Below, piece by piece: positions 32,698 to 42,581 of a stretch of 56,561 nucleotides of DNA. Every line of letters starts with the position of its first letter. The first letter of the stretch is position 1. Source of the DNA: Clostridium sp. AM22-11AC. GTDB taxonomy: Bacteria; Bacillota; Clostridia; Lachnospirales; Lachnospiraceae. The notes under the pieces were generated by a model. That model ran no database searches, was not told the origin of the DNA, and saw nothing but the letters and a program-made list of their open reading frames with translations. Made by a program: the position numbers and the translations under genes. Location of the stretch: NCBI RefSeq assembly GCF_003473545.1, contig NZ_QUCM01000002.1, forward strand, positions 1-56,561, in the 5' to 3' direction.

Positions 32698-33630
32698 ATG
32701 ACACAGGAAACATTTTCCGTCCGTTCCCATCATGGCAGCAAGTCTACAGTAGAAAGAGCTGCAGAAGCGATCTTCACCGCATGCGGCTTTTTCGCTGTTC
32801 TGGCTGTTGCTTCCATTACATTATATATGATATTCAGCGGTACACCGGCGCTGTTTAAAGTAGGCATCTTGGATATCCTTTTTGGTACCTTATGGCAGCC
32901 GGCTGCTGCTACACCAAGTTTTGGTATCCTGTATGTTATCCTTACATCCATTGTGGGAACCTTTCTGGCGATCCTGATCGGTGTGCCGGTTGGCGTGATG
33001 ACAGCAGTTTTCCTGGCAGAAGTAGCGCCGAAAAAACTGGCCAATGTAGTCCGTCCGGCAGTAGAGCTGTTAGCAGGTATCCCGTCTGTTATCTACGGTC
33101 TGTTAGGTATCCTGATCTTAAATCCTCTGATGTATAAAATGGAACTGGCTGTATTTAAAGGTTCTTCTACTCATCAGTATACCGGCGGCGCAAACCTGAT
33201 CTCCGCAGTGCTGGTACTGGCGCTGATGATCCTGCCAACCGTCATCAACATCAGTGAGTCTGCTTTAAGAGCTGTTCCGGGTCATTTAAAAAGCGCTTCC
33301 CTTGCATTAGGCGCTACAAAGATCCAGACTATTTTCCAGGTGATCCTTCCTGCAGCAAAATCCGGTATTATCACAGCCGTTGTTTTAGGAACAGGAAGAG
33401 CCATCGGCGAGGCAATGGCTATTACACTGGTATCCGGAAGTTCCGTAAACTTCCCCCTTCCATTTAACTCCGTCCGCTTTCTGACTACTGCTATTGTAGC
33501 AGAAATGGGATATGCATCCGGACTGCACAGAGAAGTATTATTTACCATCGGCCTTGTATTATTTGCATTTATCATGATCATCAACATTGGTTTAAACAGT
33601 ATTCTGAAGAAGGGAGAGAAAACAAAATGA
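32698..33630 (+). CDS. pstC: Phosphate ABC transporter permease PstC
   Basis: This 310-residue membrane protein has about six helices and the ABC permease coupling loop ALGATKIQTIFQVILPAAKSG near 200-220. LAGIPSVIYGLLGI is typical of PstC/PstA. GAAAGGAG precedes ATG 32698. It overlaps pstA by four bases (ATGA) and forms the channel with PstA. Confidence 0.93.
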   Translation: MTQETFSVRSHHGSKSTVERAAEAIFTACGFFAVLAVASITLYMIFSGTPALFKVGILDILFGTLWQPAAATPSFGILYVILTSIVGTFLAILIGVPVGVMTAVFLAEVAPKKLANVVRPAVELLAGIPSVIYGLLGILILNPLMYKMELAVFKGSSTHQYTGGANLISAVLVLALMILPTVINISESALRAVPGHLKSASLALGATKIQTIFQVILPAAKSGIITAVVLGTGRAIGEAMAITLVSGSSVNFPLPFNSVRFLTTAIVAEMGYASGLHREVLFTIGLVLFAFIMIINIGLNSILKKGEKTK

Positions 33631-34529
33631 CAGGTGAAGCCGCTATCCGTATCAATGAAAACTCCGTGATCCGGGAAAGCATTTATGGAAAACGCATCCG
33701 CAGCACAGATGTGATCTTAACCGGTATTATCTACGGATGTGCCAGTCTCTCCATGCTCCTTCTCATCGGAATTTTAGGTTATACCTTTGTAAGGGGTGTC
33801 CCACATGTGACCTGGTCCTTTTTAAGCACTGTTTCCAGCGCTACAAAGGGAACCTTTGGTATCCTTGGAAATATTATCAACACTCTTTATATTGTAGTGA
33901 TCACTCTGCTGATCGCAACTCCTATTGGTGTAGGTTCTGCTGTTTACTTAAATGAGTATGCAAAACCGGGAAAGATCGTCCGTCTGATCGTATTTACAAC
34001 AGAAACACTTTCCGGTATTCCTTCTATTATATTTGGTCTTTTCGGAATGGTGTTTTTCGGAAATACACTGGGACTGGGCTACTCCATTCTTACCGGTTCC
34101 CTGACACTGACTTTAATGATCCTTCCACTGATCACAAGAACCACCCAGGAAGCATTAAAGACCGTTCCTGACAGTTACCGTCACGGTGCACTGGGAATTG
34201 GTGCTACCAAGTGGTATATGATCCGCACCATCCTTCTTCCAAGTGCTATGCCTGGTATCCTTACAGGTGTTATCCTGGCGATCGGACGTATCGTAGGTGA
34301 GTCTGCAGCTTTACTGTTTACTGCAGGAAGCGGCTATTACCTTCCAAAGAACCTGTTTGGCAAGGTACTTGAGTCAGGTGGTACACTGACTATCCAGCTG
34401 TATCTGTTTATGCAGAAGGCAAAATACAATGAAGCTTTCGGCGTAGCAGTTGTTCTTCTGGTGATCGTACTGGCGATCAACGCACTGGCAAAATATCTGT
34501 CCCACCGGTTTAATGTAGAGACAAGATAA
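33627..34529 (+). CDS. pstA: Phosphate ABC transporter permease PstA
   Basis: This 300-residue membrane protein has [14 protein letters not shown] and the coupling loop [20 protein letters not shown], the hallmarks of PstA. Its start overlaps the pstC stop. It pairs with PstC in the phosphate channel. Confidence 0.93.
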   Translation: MTGEAAIRINENSVIRESIYGKRIRSTDVILTGIIYGCASLSMLLLIGILGYTFVRGVPHVTWSFLSTVSSATKGTFGILGNIINTLYIVVITLLIATPIGVGSAVYLNEYAKPGKIVRLIVFTTETLSGIPSIIFGLFGMVFFGNTLGLGYSILTGSLTLTLMILPLITRTTQEALKTVPDSYRHGALGIGATKWYMIRTILLPSAMPGILTGVILAIGRIVGESAALLFTAGSGYYLPKNLFGKVLESGGTLTIQLYLFMQKAKYNEAFGVAVVLLVIVLAINALAKYLSHRFNVETR

Positions 34530-34551
34530 ACGTGAAAGACGCGAAAGGGAA

Positions 34552-35322
34552 ATGAGTATAATGGAAAATAAAGTAAAGATCTCCACACAGAACCTGAACC
34601 TGTACTATGGAGAAAATCATGCACTGAAAAATATTAATCTGGACCTTTATGAAAATAAGATCACTGCATTTATCGGACCATCCGGATGTGGAAAATCTAC
34701 TTATTTAAAAACATTAAACCGTATGAATGACCTGGTTCCAAATGTAAAGATTGAGGGAACCGTGCTTCTTGACGGGGAAGATATTTATGATCCGCAGGTA
34801 GACACCACACTTCTTCGTAAAAAAGTGGGAATGGTGTTCCAGCAGCCAAATCCATTTCCGATGAGTATTTATGATAATGTGGCTTACGGCCCAAGAATTC
34901 ACGGTATCAAGAACAAGGCACAGTTAGATGAGATCGTAGAGCGCAGTTTAAAGGGCGCAGCTTTATGGGATGAGGTTTCTGACCGTTTAAAGAAATCTGC
35001 ACTGGGACTTTCCGGTGGTCAGCAGCAGCGTCTTTGTATTGCAAGAGCGCTGGCAGTAGAGCCGGAGGTTCTGTTAATGGATGAGCCTACATCTGCACTG
35101 GACCCGATTTCTACCTTAAAGATCGAGGACCTGATGGACGATCTGAAGAGCAAGTATATGGTTGCTATTGTTACCCACAACATGCAGCAGGCAACCCGTA
35201 TTGCAGATTATACAGCATTTTTCCTGGTAGGCGAGGTAGTGGAATATGCTACCACAGATGAACTGTTTACCATGCCTAAGGATAAGAGAACGGAAGATTA
35301 TATTACCGGACGTTTTGGTTGA
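34552..35322 (+). CDS. pstB: Phosphate ABC transporter ATPase
   Basis: This 256-residue ATPase has Walker [10 protein letters not shown] (about 43-51), the Q-loop in [20 protein letters not shown], signature LSGGQQQR, Walker [13 protein letters not shown] and the switch His in VTHNMQQA. It powers PstCA. ATG 34552 is used; ATG 34561 is also possible. Confidence 0.95.
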   Translation: MSIMENKVKISTQNLNLYYGENHALKNINLDLYENKITAFIGPSGCGKSTYLKTLNRMNDLVPNVKIEGTVLLDGEDIYDPQVDTTLLRKKVGMVFQQPNPFPMSIYDNVAYGPRIHGIKNKAQLDEIVERSLKGAALWDEVSDRLKKSALGLSGGQQQRLCIARALAVEPEVLLMDEPTSALDPISTLKIEDLMDDLKSKYMVAIVTHNMQQATRIADYTAFFLVGEVVEYATTDELFTMPKDKRTEDYITGRFG

Positions 35323-35401
35323 TGGAATGTGATCCTACGGTAAAATGTGAGAATGTAGAGTTGCGAAAATGTTGGAAAAGCAACGGAAAGGGGCATAAGG
35401 G

Positions 35402-36058
35402 ATGCGCATTACTTATGAACATGAATTAGAGGAGTTGAATAAATGCCTGCGTGATATGGCCATGATGGTGGAAAAAGCCATTGAGCAGACTTTCGTGGCA
35501 TTTGAAGACCAGAATTATACCATGGCAGAGGATGTTATTAAAGGAGACCGGAATGTAAATGACATGGAACGTGCCATTGAGTCCCGTTGTCTGTCCCTGA
35601 TCCTTCGCCAGCAGCCGGTAGCAAGGGATCTGCGCCAGATCTCCACTGCTCTTAAGGTGGTAACGGATCTGGAGCGTATTGGAGATCATGCATCTGATAT
35701 TGCGGAGCTGATCCTGCGGATTAAGAGTGATCATGCATACCACATTGTACAGCATCTTCCTGCTATGGCAGCGTCAGCCCAGAAAATGGTCCATGATGCA
35801 GTAGAAGCATTTATTAAGCAGGACGTGGAAGAGGCAGAGGAGATCATCCGCAGGGATGATGAGGTGGATGCGTTGTTTAATCAGGTAAAATCGGATGTGG
35901 TGGAGCTGTTAAAATCTGCGCCGTCCCATGCAGACCAGGGGATCGACCTGTTGATGATTGCCAAGTACTTAGAGCGTATTGGGGATCATGCGGTAAATGT
36001 ATGCGAATGGACCCAGTTCTGTAAGACCGGTGCGCTGAAAAATGTGCGTATTATGTAA
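35402..36058 (+). CDS. phoU: Phosphate signalling protein PhoU
   Basis: This 218-residue protein has two PhoU helical repeats with metal-cluster-type motifs (DLERIGDHASDIAE and YLERIGDHAVNVCEW). It dampens PstSCAB and signals phosphate status to a histidine kinase, although no phoPR pair is in this window. It is last in the pst operon, with a terminator downstream. Confidence 0.95.
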   Translation: MRITYEHELEELNKCLRDMAMMVEKAIEQTFVAFEDQNYTMAEDVIKGDRNVNDMERAIESRCLSLILRQQPVARDLRQISTALKVVTDLERIGDHASDIAELILRIKSDHAYHIVQHLPAMAASAQKMVHDAVEAFIKQDVEEAEEIIRRDDEVDALFNQVKSDVVELLKSAPSHADQGIDLLMIAKYLERIGDHAVNVCEWTQFCKTGALKNVRIM

Positions 36059-36079
36059 GGGGATTTAGATGTAAACACG

Positions 36080-36107
36080 AAAGAGTCCGCAGGCCGGGCT
36101 CTTTTTA
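36080..36107 (+). terminator. Terminator of the pst-phoU operon
   Basis: AAAGAGTCCG (36080-36089) pairs with CGGGCTCTTT (36095-36104), with one wobble, followed by TTT. Confidence 0.85.
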
Positions 36108-36196
36108 ATGCGTTTTTTATGCATGATATGCAAATTTTTAATGCGTTATTTTGCACGTATAGCCATAAAATGTGGCAAAGTAATGCGGAAATTTGC

Positions 36197-36224
36197 TTGA
36201 CATGTGCATGGTCTGCGATATAAT
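36197..36224 (+). promoter_or_regulatory. Strong promoter of the transaldolase gene
   Basis: Perfect TTGACA (36197-36202) and TATAAT (36219-36224) with a 16-base spacer, about 80 bases before the start codon. Confidence 0.8.
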
Positions 36225-36306
36225 ACAAGTATAAAATGATACCGGGGTAAAAACACGTAGCAATCCGGTATCGGTGGGAAGCAAAATGTAAGAGGAGGAC
36301 TATTTC

Positions 36307-36960
36307 ATGAAGTTTTTTATTGACACAGCAAATGTAGATGATATCCGCAAGGCAAATGATATGGGAATTATCTGTGGTGTTACCACAAACCCATCCCTGA
36401 TCGCAAAAGAAGGCCGTGATTTTAAAGAGGTTATCAAAGAGATCACTTCTATCGTTGACGGACCGATCAGCGGCGAAGTAAAGGCAACTACTGTAACAGC
36501 AGAAGGAATGATCGAAGAAGGCCGTGAGATCGCTAAGATCCATCCAAACATGGTTGTTAAGATCCCTATGACTGTAGAAGGCTTAAAGGCAGTTAAGGTT
36601 CTTCACGCAGAAGGCATTAAGACCAACGTAACTCTGATCTTCTCCGCAGCACAGGCACTGTTAGCTGCAAGAGCAGGCGCTACCTATGTATCCCCATTCT
36701 TAGGACGTCTGGATGATATTTCCATGCCAGGTATTGATCTGATCTATGATATCACTGAGATCTTCCAGATGCACAACATCGAAACTGAGATCATTGCAGC
36801 AAGTGTCCGCAACCCGATCCATGTGATCGACTGCGCAAAGGCTGGCGCTGATATTGCAACTGTTCCATACAAGGTATTAGAGCAGATGACCAAGCATCCT
36901 TTAACTGACCAGGGAATTGCCAAGTTCCAGGCTGATTATAAGGCAGTGTTTGGTGAATAA
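36307..36960 (+). CDS. Transaldolase-like enzyme (TalC/FSA family)
   Basis: This 217-residue protein of the short transaldolase/fructose-6-phosphate aldolase family has [30 protein letters not shown] and the Schiff-base lysine in VVKIPMT near 87. It transfers or cleaves three-carbon units in the pentose phosphate pathway. Sequence alone does not separate transaldolase from aldolase activity. AGAGGAGG precedes the start. It is transcribed alone and followed directly by repeat R1, which probably terminates it. Confidence 0.9.
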   Translation: MKFFIDTANVDDIRKANDMGIICGVTTNPSLIAKEGRDFKEVIKEITSIVDGPISGEVKATTVTAEGMIEEGREIAKIHPNMVVKIPMTVEGLKAVKVLHAEGIKTNVTLIFSAAQALLAARAGATYVSPFLGRLDDISMPGIDLIYDITEIFQMHNIETEIIAASVRNPIHVIDCAKAGADIATVPYKVLEQMTKHPLTDQGIAKFQADYKAVFGE

Positions 36961-36968
36961 AGTAGAGG

Positions 36969-37140
36969 AAAAAACTGCGTCAAAATCACCTGAAACCGAT
37001 TTGCAAGTATCATTGTACACTGGCTTTCGCATGCACCTGTTCGCCTGTATCGGACTTTGTCCGCCACATTCGTACAGCTGCGCTCAAGATGTGTACAATT
37101 GATATTTGCAAATCGAACGGTCATTTTGACGCAGTTTTTT
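36969..37140. repeat. Dispersed hairpin repeat R1, copy 1
   Basis: An outer 18-bp perfect stem (AAAAAACTGCGTCAAAAT, 36969-36986, with 37123-37140) encloses a 16-bp stem (36997-37012 with 37100-37115) and an 8-bp stem (TTGTACAC/GTGTACAA). The 70-base core (37021-37090) contains CGGACTTTGTCCG. Core and layout recur at 55982-56110. Both edges carry T runs, so it should end both tal and the convergent deoR-type gene. Confidence 0.8.
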
Positions 37141-37156
37141 TGATTGGAAGAAGTAA

Positions 37157-37179
37157 GAGCCGCCCATACCGGGCGGCTC
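37157..37179. terminator. GC-rich hairpin downstream of the DeoR-family gene
   Basis: GAGCCGCCC-ATACC-GGGCGGCTC is a perfect 9-bp stem, 9 bases after the regulator stop on the minus strand. It lacks a T run, so it may stabilise the 3' end while R1 terminates. Confidence 0.55.
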
Positions 37180-37187
37180 AAACTGTT

Positions 37188-37937
37188 TTATAGGAAATCT
37201 AATCCTCTGTTTTTATATCGTGATGCCATCTCCTGCGGCACATTTCCATCTGTGATGAGAGTTGTAAAATCCTCGATCCCACACACCTGGTATCGTGAAA
37301 CAGTGTTCAGTTTGATGGGATTTACCAGTGCGATGACCCGGCTGGAGGAGTGGATCAGCTGGCGTTTGATGCTGACTTCTTCGGGATAAGGAATGGTCAT
37401 GCCGTATTCCGGGTGGATGGCATAGACACCCATGAAGCACAGATCCGGGTGATAGGCAGCAGCCTGGGCAGCGGCTACTTCCCCTACTGTGGTCATGGAG
37501 TCTTTTAACAGATCACCGCCCAGGATAATAACACGGATCTGCTCTTTTAAGGAGCATACATGGGCAATGCTGTAGCTGTTGGTAAGAACTGTAAGCTTTA
37601 AATTATCAGGGATATTTTTGGCAAACTGGAGATTGGTGCTGCTGCCGTCAATGGCAACCAGCTGGTCCGGCTCCAGAAATTCCAGTGCCCGCATGGCAAG
37701 CTGCTGTTTTAAGGCAACATCCGCGGTTTCCCGGTCAAAGAAGTTGATGACCGGTTTTTCCAGAGGGATGGCACCGCCAAATACCCGTTTTAACTGTCCT
37801 TTCTGGTCCAGGTCTAACAGGTCACGGCGTATGGTATCTTCGGAAACCTTTAATTCCCCGGCCAGGTGGCTGACTACTACCTTTCCGGAGGTATGAAGTT
37901 TATTTAAGATCCAGGTCTGTCTTTCTTCTTTTAACAT
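37188..37937 (-). CDS. DeoR/GlpR-family sugar-phosphate-responsive regulator
   Basis: This 249-residue protein has an N-terminal DeoR HTH (MLKEERQTWILNKLHTSGKV, then LKVSEDTIRRDLLDLDQKG) and a C-terminal sugar-phosphate-binding DeoRC domain (AIDGSSTNLQFAKNI, VIILGGDLLK). Such proteins repress sugar catabolic genes. It converges with the transaldolase gene, which may suggest a pentose or hexose phosphate ligand, but no operator is visible. Confidence 0.9.
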   Translation of the reverse strand: MLKEERQTWILNKLHTSGKVVVSHLAGELKVSEDTIRRDLLDLDQKGQLKRVFGGAIPLEKPVINFFDRETADVALKQQLAMRALEFLEPDQLVAIDGSSTNLQFAKNIPDNLKLTVLTNSYSIAHVCSLKEQIRVIILGGDLLKDSMTTVGEVAAAQAAAYHPDLCFMGVYAIHPEYGMTIPYPEEVSIKRQLIHSSSRVIALVNPIKLNTVSRYQVCGIEDFTTLITDGNVPQEMASRYKNRGLDFL

Positions 37938-37985
37938 GATAATGTCCTTTCATAATCATATTCACAATGACAACCATAACCTGTT

Positions 37986-38708
37986 TTAAAATCCCAACAG
38001 GCATACGATAACCGGCAGGAATACAGCCGGAAGCATATTTGCGATCTTGATCTTTGTTCCAATGGTCAGATTTAAACCAAGGGCAAAGATAAGGATAGAA
38101 CCGATACAGGAAAGGCGTCCGATCATCAGGTCTGTAAGATAGGGTTTTACCAGACCTGCAAGAAGAGTGATACTTCCCTGGTAGATGCCTACGGGAAACA
38201 TGGAAAATGCAGCGCCGATACCTAAGGATGCTACAAAAACAATGGAAAGCACGCCGTCCATAACAGCTTTTGTAAAGAGCATGGTATAATCATGGTTTAA
38301 ACCGTCTTCAATGGAACCGACGATGGCCATGGCACCGATGCAGAAAACAAGGGAGGTGCTTACAAAGGCTTCTGTAAAATTGGAGGAAGAGGAACCATTT
38401 GGAAGCTTGGATTTGACCCAGTCCCCCAGGTTTTCCATTCTCTGTTCCAGATCCAGACATTCACCGATGGCAGCGCCGATCGCCATGCAGATGACTACCA
38501 CTAACGTATCTTTGGTCTCAAAGGTAGTTCCTGATACATTCATCAGTCCTTTGATAGCGCCTGTAACACCAACAAAGACCACACAGAGACCCACTGCGCT
38601 GGAGATCGTGGTCTGCAGCCGTTTGGGAATGCCATTTTTTAATAAAAGTCCAATACCGCTTCCTATAAGGATAGCAGCCATATTTACAAGTGTACCTAAG
38701 CCAGTCAT
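37986..38708 (-). CDS. DUF554 family membrane protein
   Basis: This 240-residue protein has about seven membrane helices: GLGTLVNMAAILIGSGIGLL at the start, then LVVVICMAIGAAIGECLDLE and VFCIGAMAIVGSIEDGL. This is the DUF554 (YdfK/YqgA) family, with no established function. Start 38708 follows GAGG at 8 bases; the longer frame to 38765 has no site. It lies 48 bases upstream of the DeoR-type gene on the same strand and may share its transcript. Confidence 0.85.
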   Translation of the reverse strand: MTGLGTLVNMAAILIGSGIGLLLKNGIPKRLQTTISSAVGLCVVFVGVTGAIKGLMNVSGTTFETKDTLVVVICMAIGAAIGECLDLEQRMENLGDWVKSKLPNGSSSSNFTEAFVSTSLVFCIGAMAIVGSIEDGLNHDYTMLFTKAVMDGVLSIVFVASLGIGAAFSMFPVGIYQGSITLLAGLVKPYLTDLMIGRLSCIGSILIFALGLNLTIGTKIKIANMLPAVFLPVIVCLLGF

Positions 38709-38815
38709 ATGTAAAACCTCACGATATATCGATATGTTCTGAAAATAACAAGGACATATTACCATATTTCAGGGAAGATTGGAATAAAGATTTGAGGGGC
38801 GTGTACTGCCCGGGG

Positions 38816-38844
38816 TTTACAGTGTCCGCCAGAGCAAGTATAAT
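38816..38844 (+). promoter_or_regulatory. Promoter of apt
   Basis: TTTACA (38816-38821), a 17-base spacer and TATAAT (38839-38844). Transcription should begin near 38851, giving an 80-base leader. Confidence 0.7.
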
Positions 38845-38862
38845 AGAAGTAATATTCCGATG

Positions 38863-38891
38863 CATCTTGTGCGGCATAGCCGTGCAAGATG
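38863..38891 (+). promoter_or_regulatory. Hairpin in the apt 5' leader
   Basis: CATCTTGTGCGG, loop CATAG, CCGTGCAAGATG: 12 pairs, two of them G-U, so it pairs fully only as RNA. There is no T run, so it is not a simple terminator. It begins about 12 bases after the predicted transcription start. Confidence 0.55.
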
Positions 38892-38930
38892 AGTCGCTTA
38901 AGTAAATTTTAAAGAAACGAGGATATAAAT

Positions 38931-39455
38931 ATGAAAAAGCTGGAAGAATATGTAAGAAGCATCCCGGATTTTCCGGAACCTGGTATTATTTTCAGGGACG
39001 TAACTACCATCCTTCAGGATTCAGACGGTCTGCACCTGGCAGTGGACAGCATCCGCAATATGTTAAAGGATGTAGATTATGATGTAGTAGTAGGTCCTGA
39101 GTCCAGAGGATTTATCTTTGGTGTGCCGGTTGCCTATGCAGAGCACAAGGGCTTTGTTCCGGTCCGCAAAAAAGGAAAACTGCCTTGCGAGACTGTTTCT
39201 GCAAAGTATGCACTGGAATATGGCACTGCAGAGATTGAGATGCACAAGGACTCCATTACTCCTGGACAGAAGGTTGTTATCATTGATGACCTGATCGCTA
39301 CCGGTGGTACTACGGAAGCAATTATCAAGCTGATCGAAGAACTGGGCGGCAAGGTAGTGAAGATCTGTTTTGTAATGGAACTGGCAGGACTTAAGGGAAG
39401 AGAACTTTTAAAGGGCTATGATGTTGAGTCTGCTATTATCTATGAGGGTAAGTAA
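38931..39455 (+). CDS. apt: Adenine phosphoribosyltransferase
   Basis: This 174-residue enzyme salvages adenine to AMP with PRPP. It has SIPDFPEPGIIFRDVTTIL at the N-terminus, VVGPESRGFIFG, and the PRPP site VVIIDDLIATGGTTEA near 120-135. The length is typical. It precedes relA by 100 bases, the usual order in Clostridia, linking purine and (p)ppGpp metabolism. Confidence 0.95.
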   Translation: MKKLEEYVRSIPDFPEPGIIFRDVTTILQDSDGLHLAVDSIRNMLKDVDYDVVVGPESRGFIFGVPVAYAEHKGFVPVRKKGKLPCETVSAKYALEYGTAEIEMHKDSITPGQKVVIIDDLIATGGTTEAIIKLIEELGGKVVKICFVMELAGLKGRELLKGYDVESAIIYEGK

Positions 39456-39555
39456 TCAGAACTCATAAGAAAGTAATAGGTATACCAGACCTTGCTTTTT
39501 TATTTAAAAAAAATTATAATGGTAACTAATTATTTGTAAAAAGGTGGCCACATAT

Positions 39556-41841
39556 ATGGGAAAAGAGGGAACAAAAGAAAAACTGGATATAGAGCTTGAA
39601 GCTCCGGCGGACTTTACCAGCCCGGAAGTGTTGTATCAGGATCTGGTCAAAACGATCCATAAATACCATCCTTCCGATGATATTTCCATGATCGAAAAGG
39701 CATACAAGGTCGCTGCAGAAGCACATAAGGATCAGAAGAGAAAGTCTGGAGAGCCTTATATCATCCATCCTTTATGTGTGGCTATTATCCTGGCTGATCT
39801 GGAGATGGACAAGGAGACCATTGCAGCCGGCCTTCTTCATGACGTAGTAGAAGATACCGTCATGACACTGGATGAGCTGACCAAAGAGTTTGGTCCGGAG
39901 GTTGCTTTCTTGGTAGACGGTGTTACCAAGCTGACTCAGTTAAACTGGGATAAAGATAAAGTGGAGATCCAGGCTGAGAACCTGCGCAAGATGTTCCTTG
40001 CAATGGCAAAGGATATCCGCGTTATCATCGTTAAGCTGGCAGACCGTCTTCACAACATGCGTACCGGCCAGTACTGGAAGCCGGAGAAGCAGAAGGAAAA
40101 AGCAAGGGAGACCATGGAGATCTATGCTCCTATTGCAGACCGTCTGGGTATTTCCAAGATCAAGATCGAATTAGATGACTTATCACTTAAGTTTTTAAAG
40201 CCGGAAGTTTATTATGACCTGGTAGAAAAAGTGGATCTGCGCAAAGATGCAAGAGAAGCTTTTGTCCAGTCCATTGTAGATGAAGTAAAGGCACATTTAG
40301 ACGAAGCAGGCATTGAAGCCACCGTAGGCGGCAGAGTAAAGCATTTCTTCAGTATTTATAAGAAGATGTTAAAGCAGAACAAGACCCTGGATCAGATCTA
40401 CGATCTGTTTGCTGTGCGTATCATGGTAGACACAGTAAAAGACTGTTATGCAGCTCTTGGTGTGATCCATGAAATGTACAAGCCAATTCCTGGTCGTTTT
40501 AAAGACTATATCGCTATGCCGAAGCAGAACATGTACCAGTCTCTGCATACAACTCTGATCGGCAGCACCGGACAGCCATTTGAGATCCAGATCCGTACTT
40601 ACGAGATGCACCGTACTGCTGAGTATGGTATCGCTGCTCACTGGAAATACAAAGAGAGCGGAAGCGGACAGATCGCTGCCGGAAAAGAAGAAGAGAAATT
40701 AAGCTGGCTGCGCCAGATCCTGGAGTGGCAGCGTGATACAGATGATTCCAAAGAGTTTTTAAGCATGGTAAAGGGTGATCTGGACCTGTTCTCTGACAGT
40801 GTTTACTGTTTCACTCCGTCCGGTGATGTAAAGACTCTTCCAAGCGGCTCTACTCCTATTGATTTTGCTTATTCCATCCACAGTGCGGTAGGAAATAAGA
40901 TGGTAGGCGCCAGAGTCAATGGAAAACTGGTTCCTATTGAATATCAGATCCAGAATGGTGACCGTATTGAGATCATCACCTCCCAGAATTCCAAGGGACC
41001 AAGCCGCGACTGGCTGAAGCTGGTACGCAGCACACAGGCAAAAAATAAGATCAATCAGTGGTTCAAGACCCAGATGAAAGAGGATAATATCATCCGCGGC
41101 CGTGATGCCATTGACCGTTATTGTAAGGCAAAAGGCATTAACCTGGCGGACCTTTCCAAACCGGAATTTATGGAAAAGGTAATGAACCGCTATGCCTTTA
41201 AAGACTGGGATTCTGTTCTTGCATCTATTGGACATGGTGGCTTAAAAGAGGGCCAGGTCATCAACAAGATGTTGGAAGAGCGGGAGAAGAAGCTGAAACG
41301 TGAGATCACTGACGCAGAAGTTCTGGACGGCATTGCCGATACAGATGGAAGAAGCGGCGAAGCAACTGTACGCAAGAATAAGAGCGGTATCGTGGTCAAG
41401 GGACTTCATGATCTGGCAGTTCGTTTCTCCAGATGTTGTAATCCTGTACCTGGTGATGAGATCGTTGGTTTTGTTACCAGAGGAAGAGGCGTTTCCATCC
41501 ACCGTACAGACTGTATCAATGTGATCAACCTTCCGGAAGATGAAAGAGGACGGCTGATCGATGCTGAGTGGCAGGTGGCAGAAAATCCTACCAGTACAGA
41601 GCAGTATTCCACTGAGATCCAGATCTTCGCAAACAACCGTATCGGCCTTTTTGCAGATATTTCAAAGGTATTTACAGAAAAGCAGATCGATATTACTTCC
41701 ATGAACGTGCGTACCAGCAAGCAGGGCCGCGCCACCATCATTATGACCTTTGATATCCATGGAACAGAAGAACTGAACCGTATTACCGATAAGATCCGCC
41801 AGATCGACGGTGTTCTGGATATCCAGAGAACTACAGGCTGA
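39556..41841 (+). CDS. relA: Bifunctional (p)ppGpp synthetase/hydrolase
   Basis: This 761-residue RelA/SpoT homologue makes and breaks (p)ppGpp in the stringent response. The HD hydrolase motif LLHDVVEDT (His95-Asp96) is intact, so hydrolysis is expected. The synthetase domain has RFKDYIAMPKQNMYQSLHTT, followed by TGS (YCFTPSGDVKTLPSGSTPID), a zinc-finger-type region with RCCNPVPGDEIVGFV and a C-terminal ACT domain (ITSMNVRTSKQGRATIIMTF). ATG 39556 follows AAAGGTGG at 8 bases; GTG 39544 lies inside that site. Confidence 0.95.
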   Translation: MGKEGTKEKLDIELEAPADFTSPEVLYQDLVKTIHKYHPSDDISMIEKAYKVAAEAHKDQKRKSGEPYIIHPLCVAIILADLEMDKETIAAGLLHDVVEDTVMTLDELTKEFGPEVAFLVDGVTKLTQLNWDKDKVEIQAENLRKMFLAMAKDIRVIIVKLADRLHNMRTGQYWKPEKQKEKARETMEIYAPIADRLGISKIKIELDDLSLKFLKPEVYYDLVEKVDLRKDAREAFVQSIVDEVKAHLDEAGIEATVGGRVKHFFSIYKKMLKQNKTLDQIYDLFAVRIMVDTVKDCYAALGVIHEMYKPIPGRFKDYIAMPKQNMYQSLHTTLIGSTGQPFEIQIRTYEMHRTAEYGIAAHWKYKESGSGQIAAGKEEEKLSWLRQILEWQRDTDDSKEFLSMVKGDLDLFSDSVYCFTPSGDVKTLPSGSTPIDFAYSIHSAVGNKMVGARVNGKLVPIEYQIQNGDRIEIITSQNSKGPSRDWLKLVRSTQAKNKINQWFKTQMKEDNIIRGRDAIDRYCKAKGINLADLSKPEFMEKVMNRYAFKDWDSVLASIGHGGLKEGQVINKMLEEREKKLKREITDAEVLDGIADTDGRSGEATVRKNKSGIVVKGLHDLAVRFSRCCNPVPGDEIVGFVTRGRGVSIHRTDCINVINLPEDERGRLIDAEWQVAENPTSTEQYSTEIQIFANNRIGLFADISKVFTEKQIDITSMNVRTSKQGRATIIMTFDIHGTEELNRITDKIRQIDGVLDIQRTTG

Positions 41842-41901
41842 TGAAACTGCTGCATCCGGCCGGATCTGCAGTGGCAGACAGTGCCATATAGAAGGAGAAC
41901 T

Positions 41902-42543
41902 ATGAGTAATTTCAGGATAAAGACCATGGTGCTTGGAATGGTGAGCACAAACTGCTATCTGGTCTACAACGACGATACCAAAGAAGGCGTAGTGGTAGAC
42001 CCGGCAGATAATGGAGCCTATATTTTAAATAAATGCAGTGAACTGGGTGTAACACCGGTGGCAGTGCTTTTAACACATGGACATTTTGATCATATTATCG
42101 GAGTGCCTGAGGTAAAGCGGGCATTCCACATTCCTGTATATGCCTCTGAAACAGAAGATGCCATGCTGGCAGATACTTCTATTAATCTGTCCTGCCATGT
42201 GCCTGGAAAACAGACCAGTTTCCATGCAGATGTACTGGTCCATGACGGGGATGAATTAGAACTTTTAGGATATAAATGGAAAGTCATTGCAACACCTGGA
42301 CATACAGCAGGTTCCGTCAGCTACTATATTCCGGAAGAAGAGGTACTTCTTTCCGGTGATACGCTGTTTTATGAGTCCTATGGCCGTACAGACCTGGCAA
42401 CAGGAAGCAGCAGTGATATAGCGGATTCCCTTTTAAATAAATTATTTGTGCTTCCGGAAGATACTATGGTCTATCCGGGACATGGGGATCCAACTACCAT
42501 TGGCTATGAAAAGGAGCACAATCCTATTCCGTATTACAGATAA
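41902..42543 (+). CDS. MBL-fold metallohydrolase (glyoxalase II-like)
   Basis: This 213-residue enzyme has the zinc motif LTHGHFDHIIG near 65, GHTAGSVSYY, LSGDTLFYESYGRTD and a final VYPGHGDPTTIGYEKEHNP. This matches the small glyoxalase II-like group found between relA and hemZ in Clostridia. The substrate is unknown. GAAGGAG precedes ATG 41902. Confidence 0.9.
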   Translation: MSNFRIKTMVLGMVSTNCYLVYNDDTKEGVVVDPADNGAYILNKCSELGVTPVAVLLTHGHFDHIIGVPEVKRAFHIPVYASETEDAMLADTSINLSCHVPGKQTSFHADVLVHDGDELELLGYKWKVIATPGHTAGSVSYYIPEEEVLLSGDTLFYESYGRTDLATGSSSDIADSLLNKLFVLPEDTMVYPGHGDPTTIGYEKEHNPIPYYR

Positions 42544-42581
42544 GTACGAAAGAGGTACGATAGATAGAAAGCAGGAAGAAA

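Noticed and set aside
37157..37179. Strong stand-alone terminator for the DeoR-type gene
   Set aside because: The stem is perfect but no T run follows on either strand; the adjacent R1 hairpin is the better terminator.
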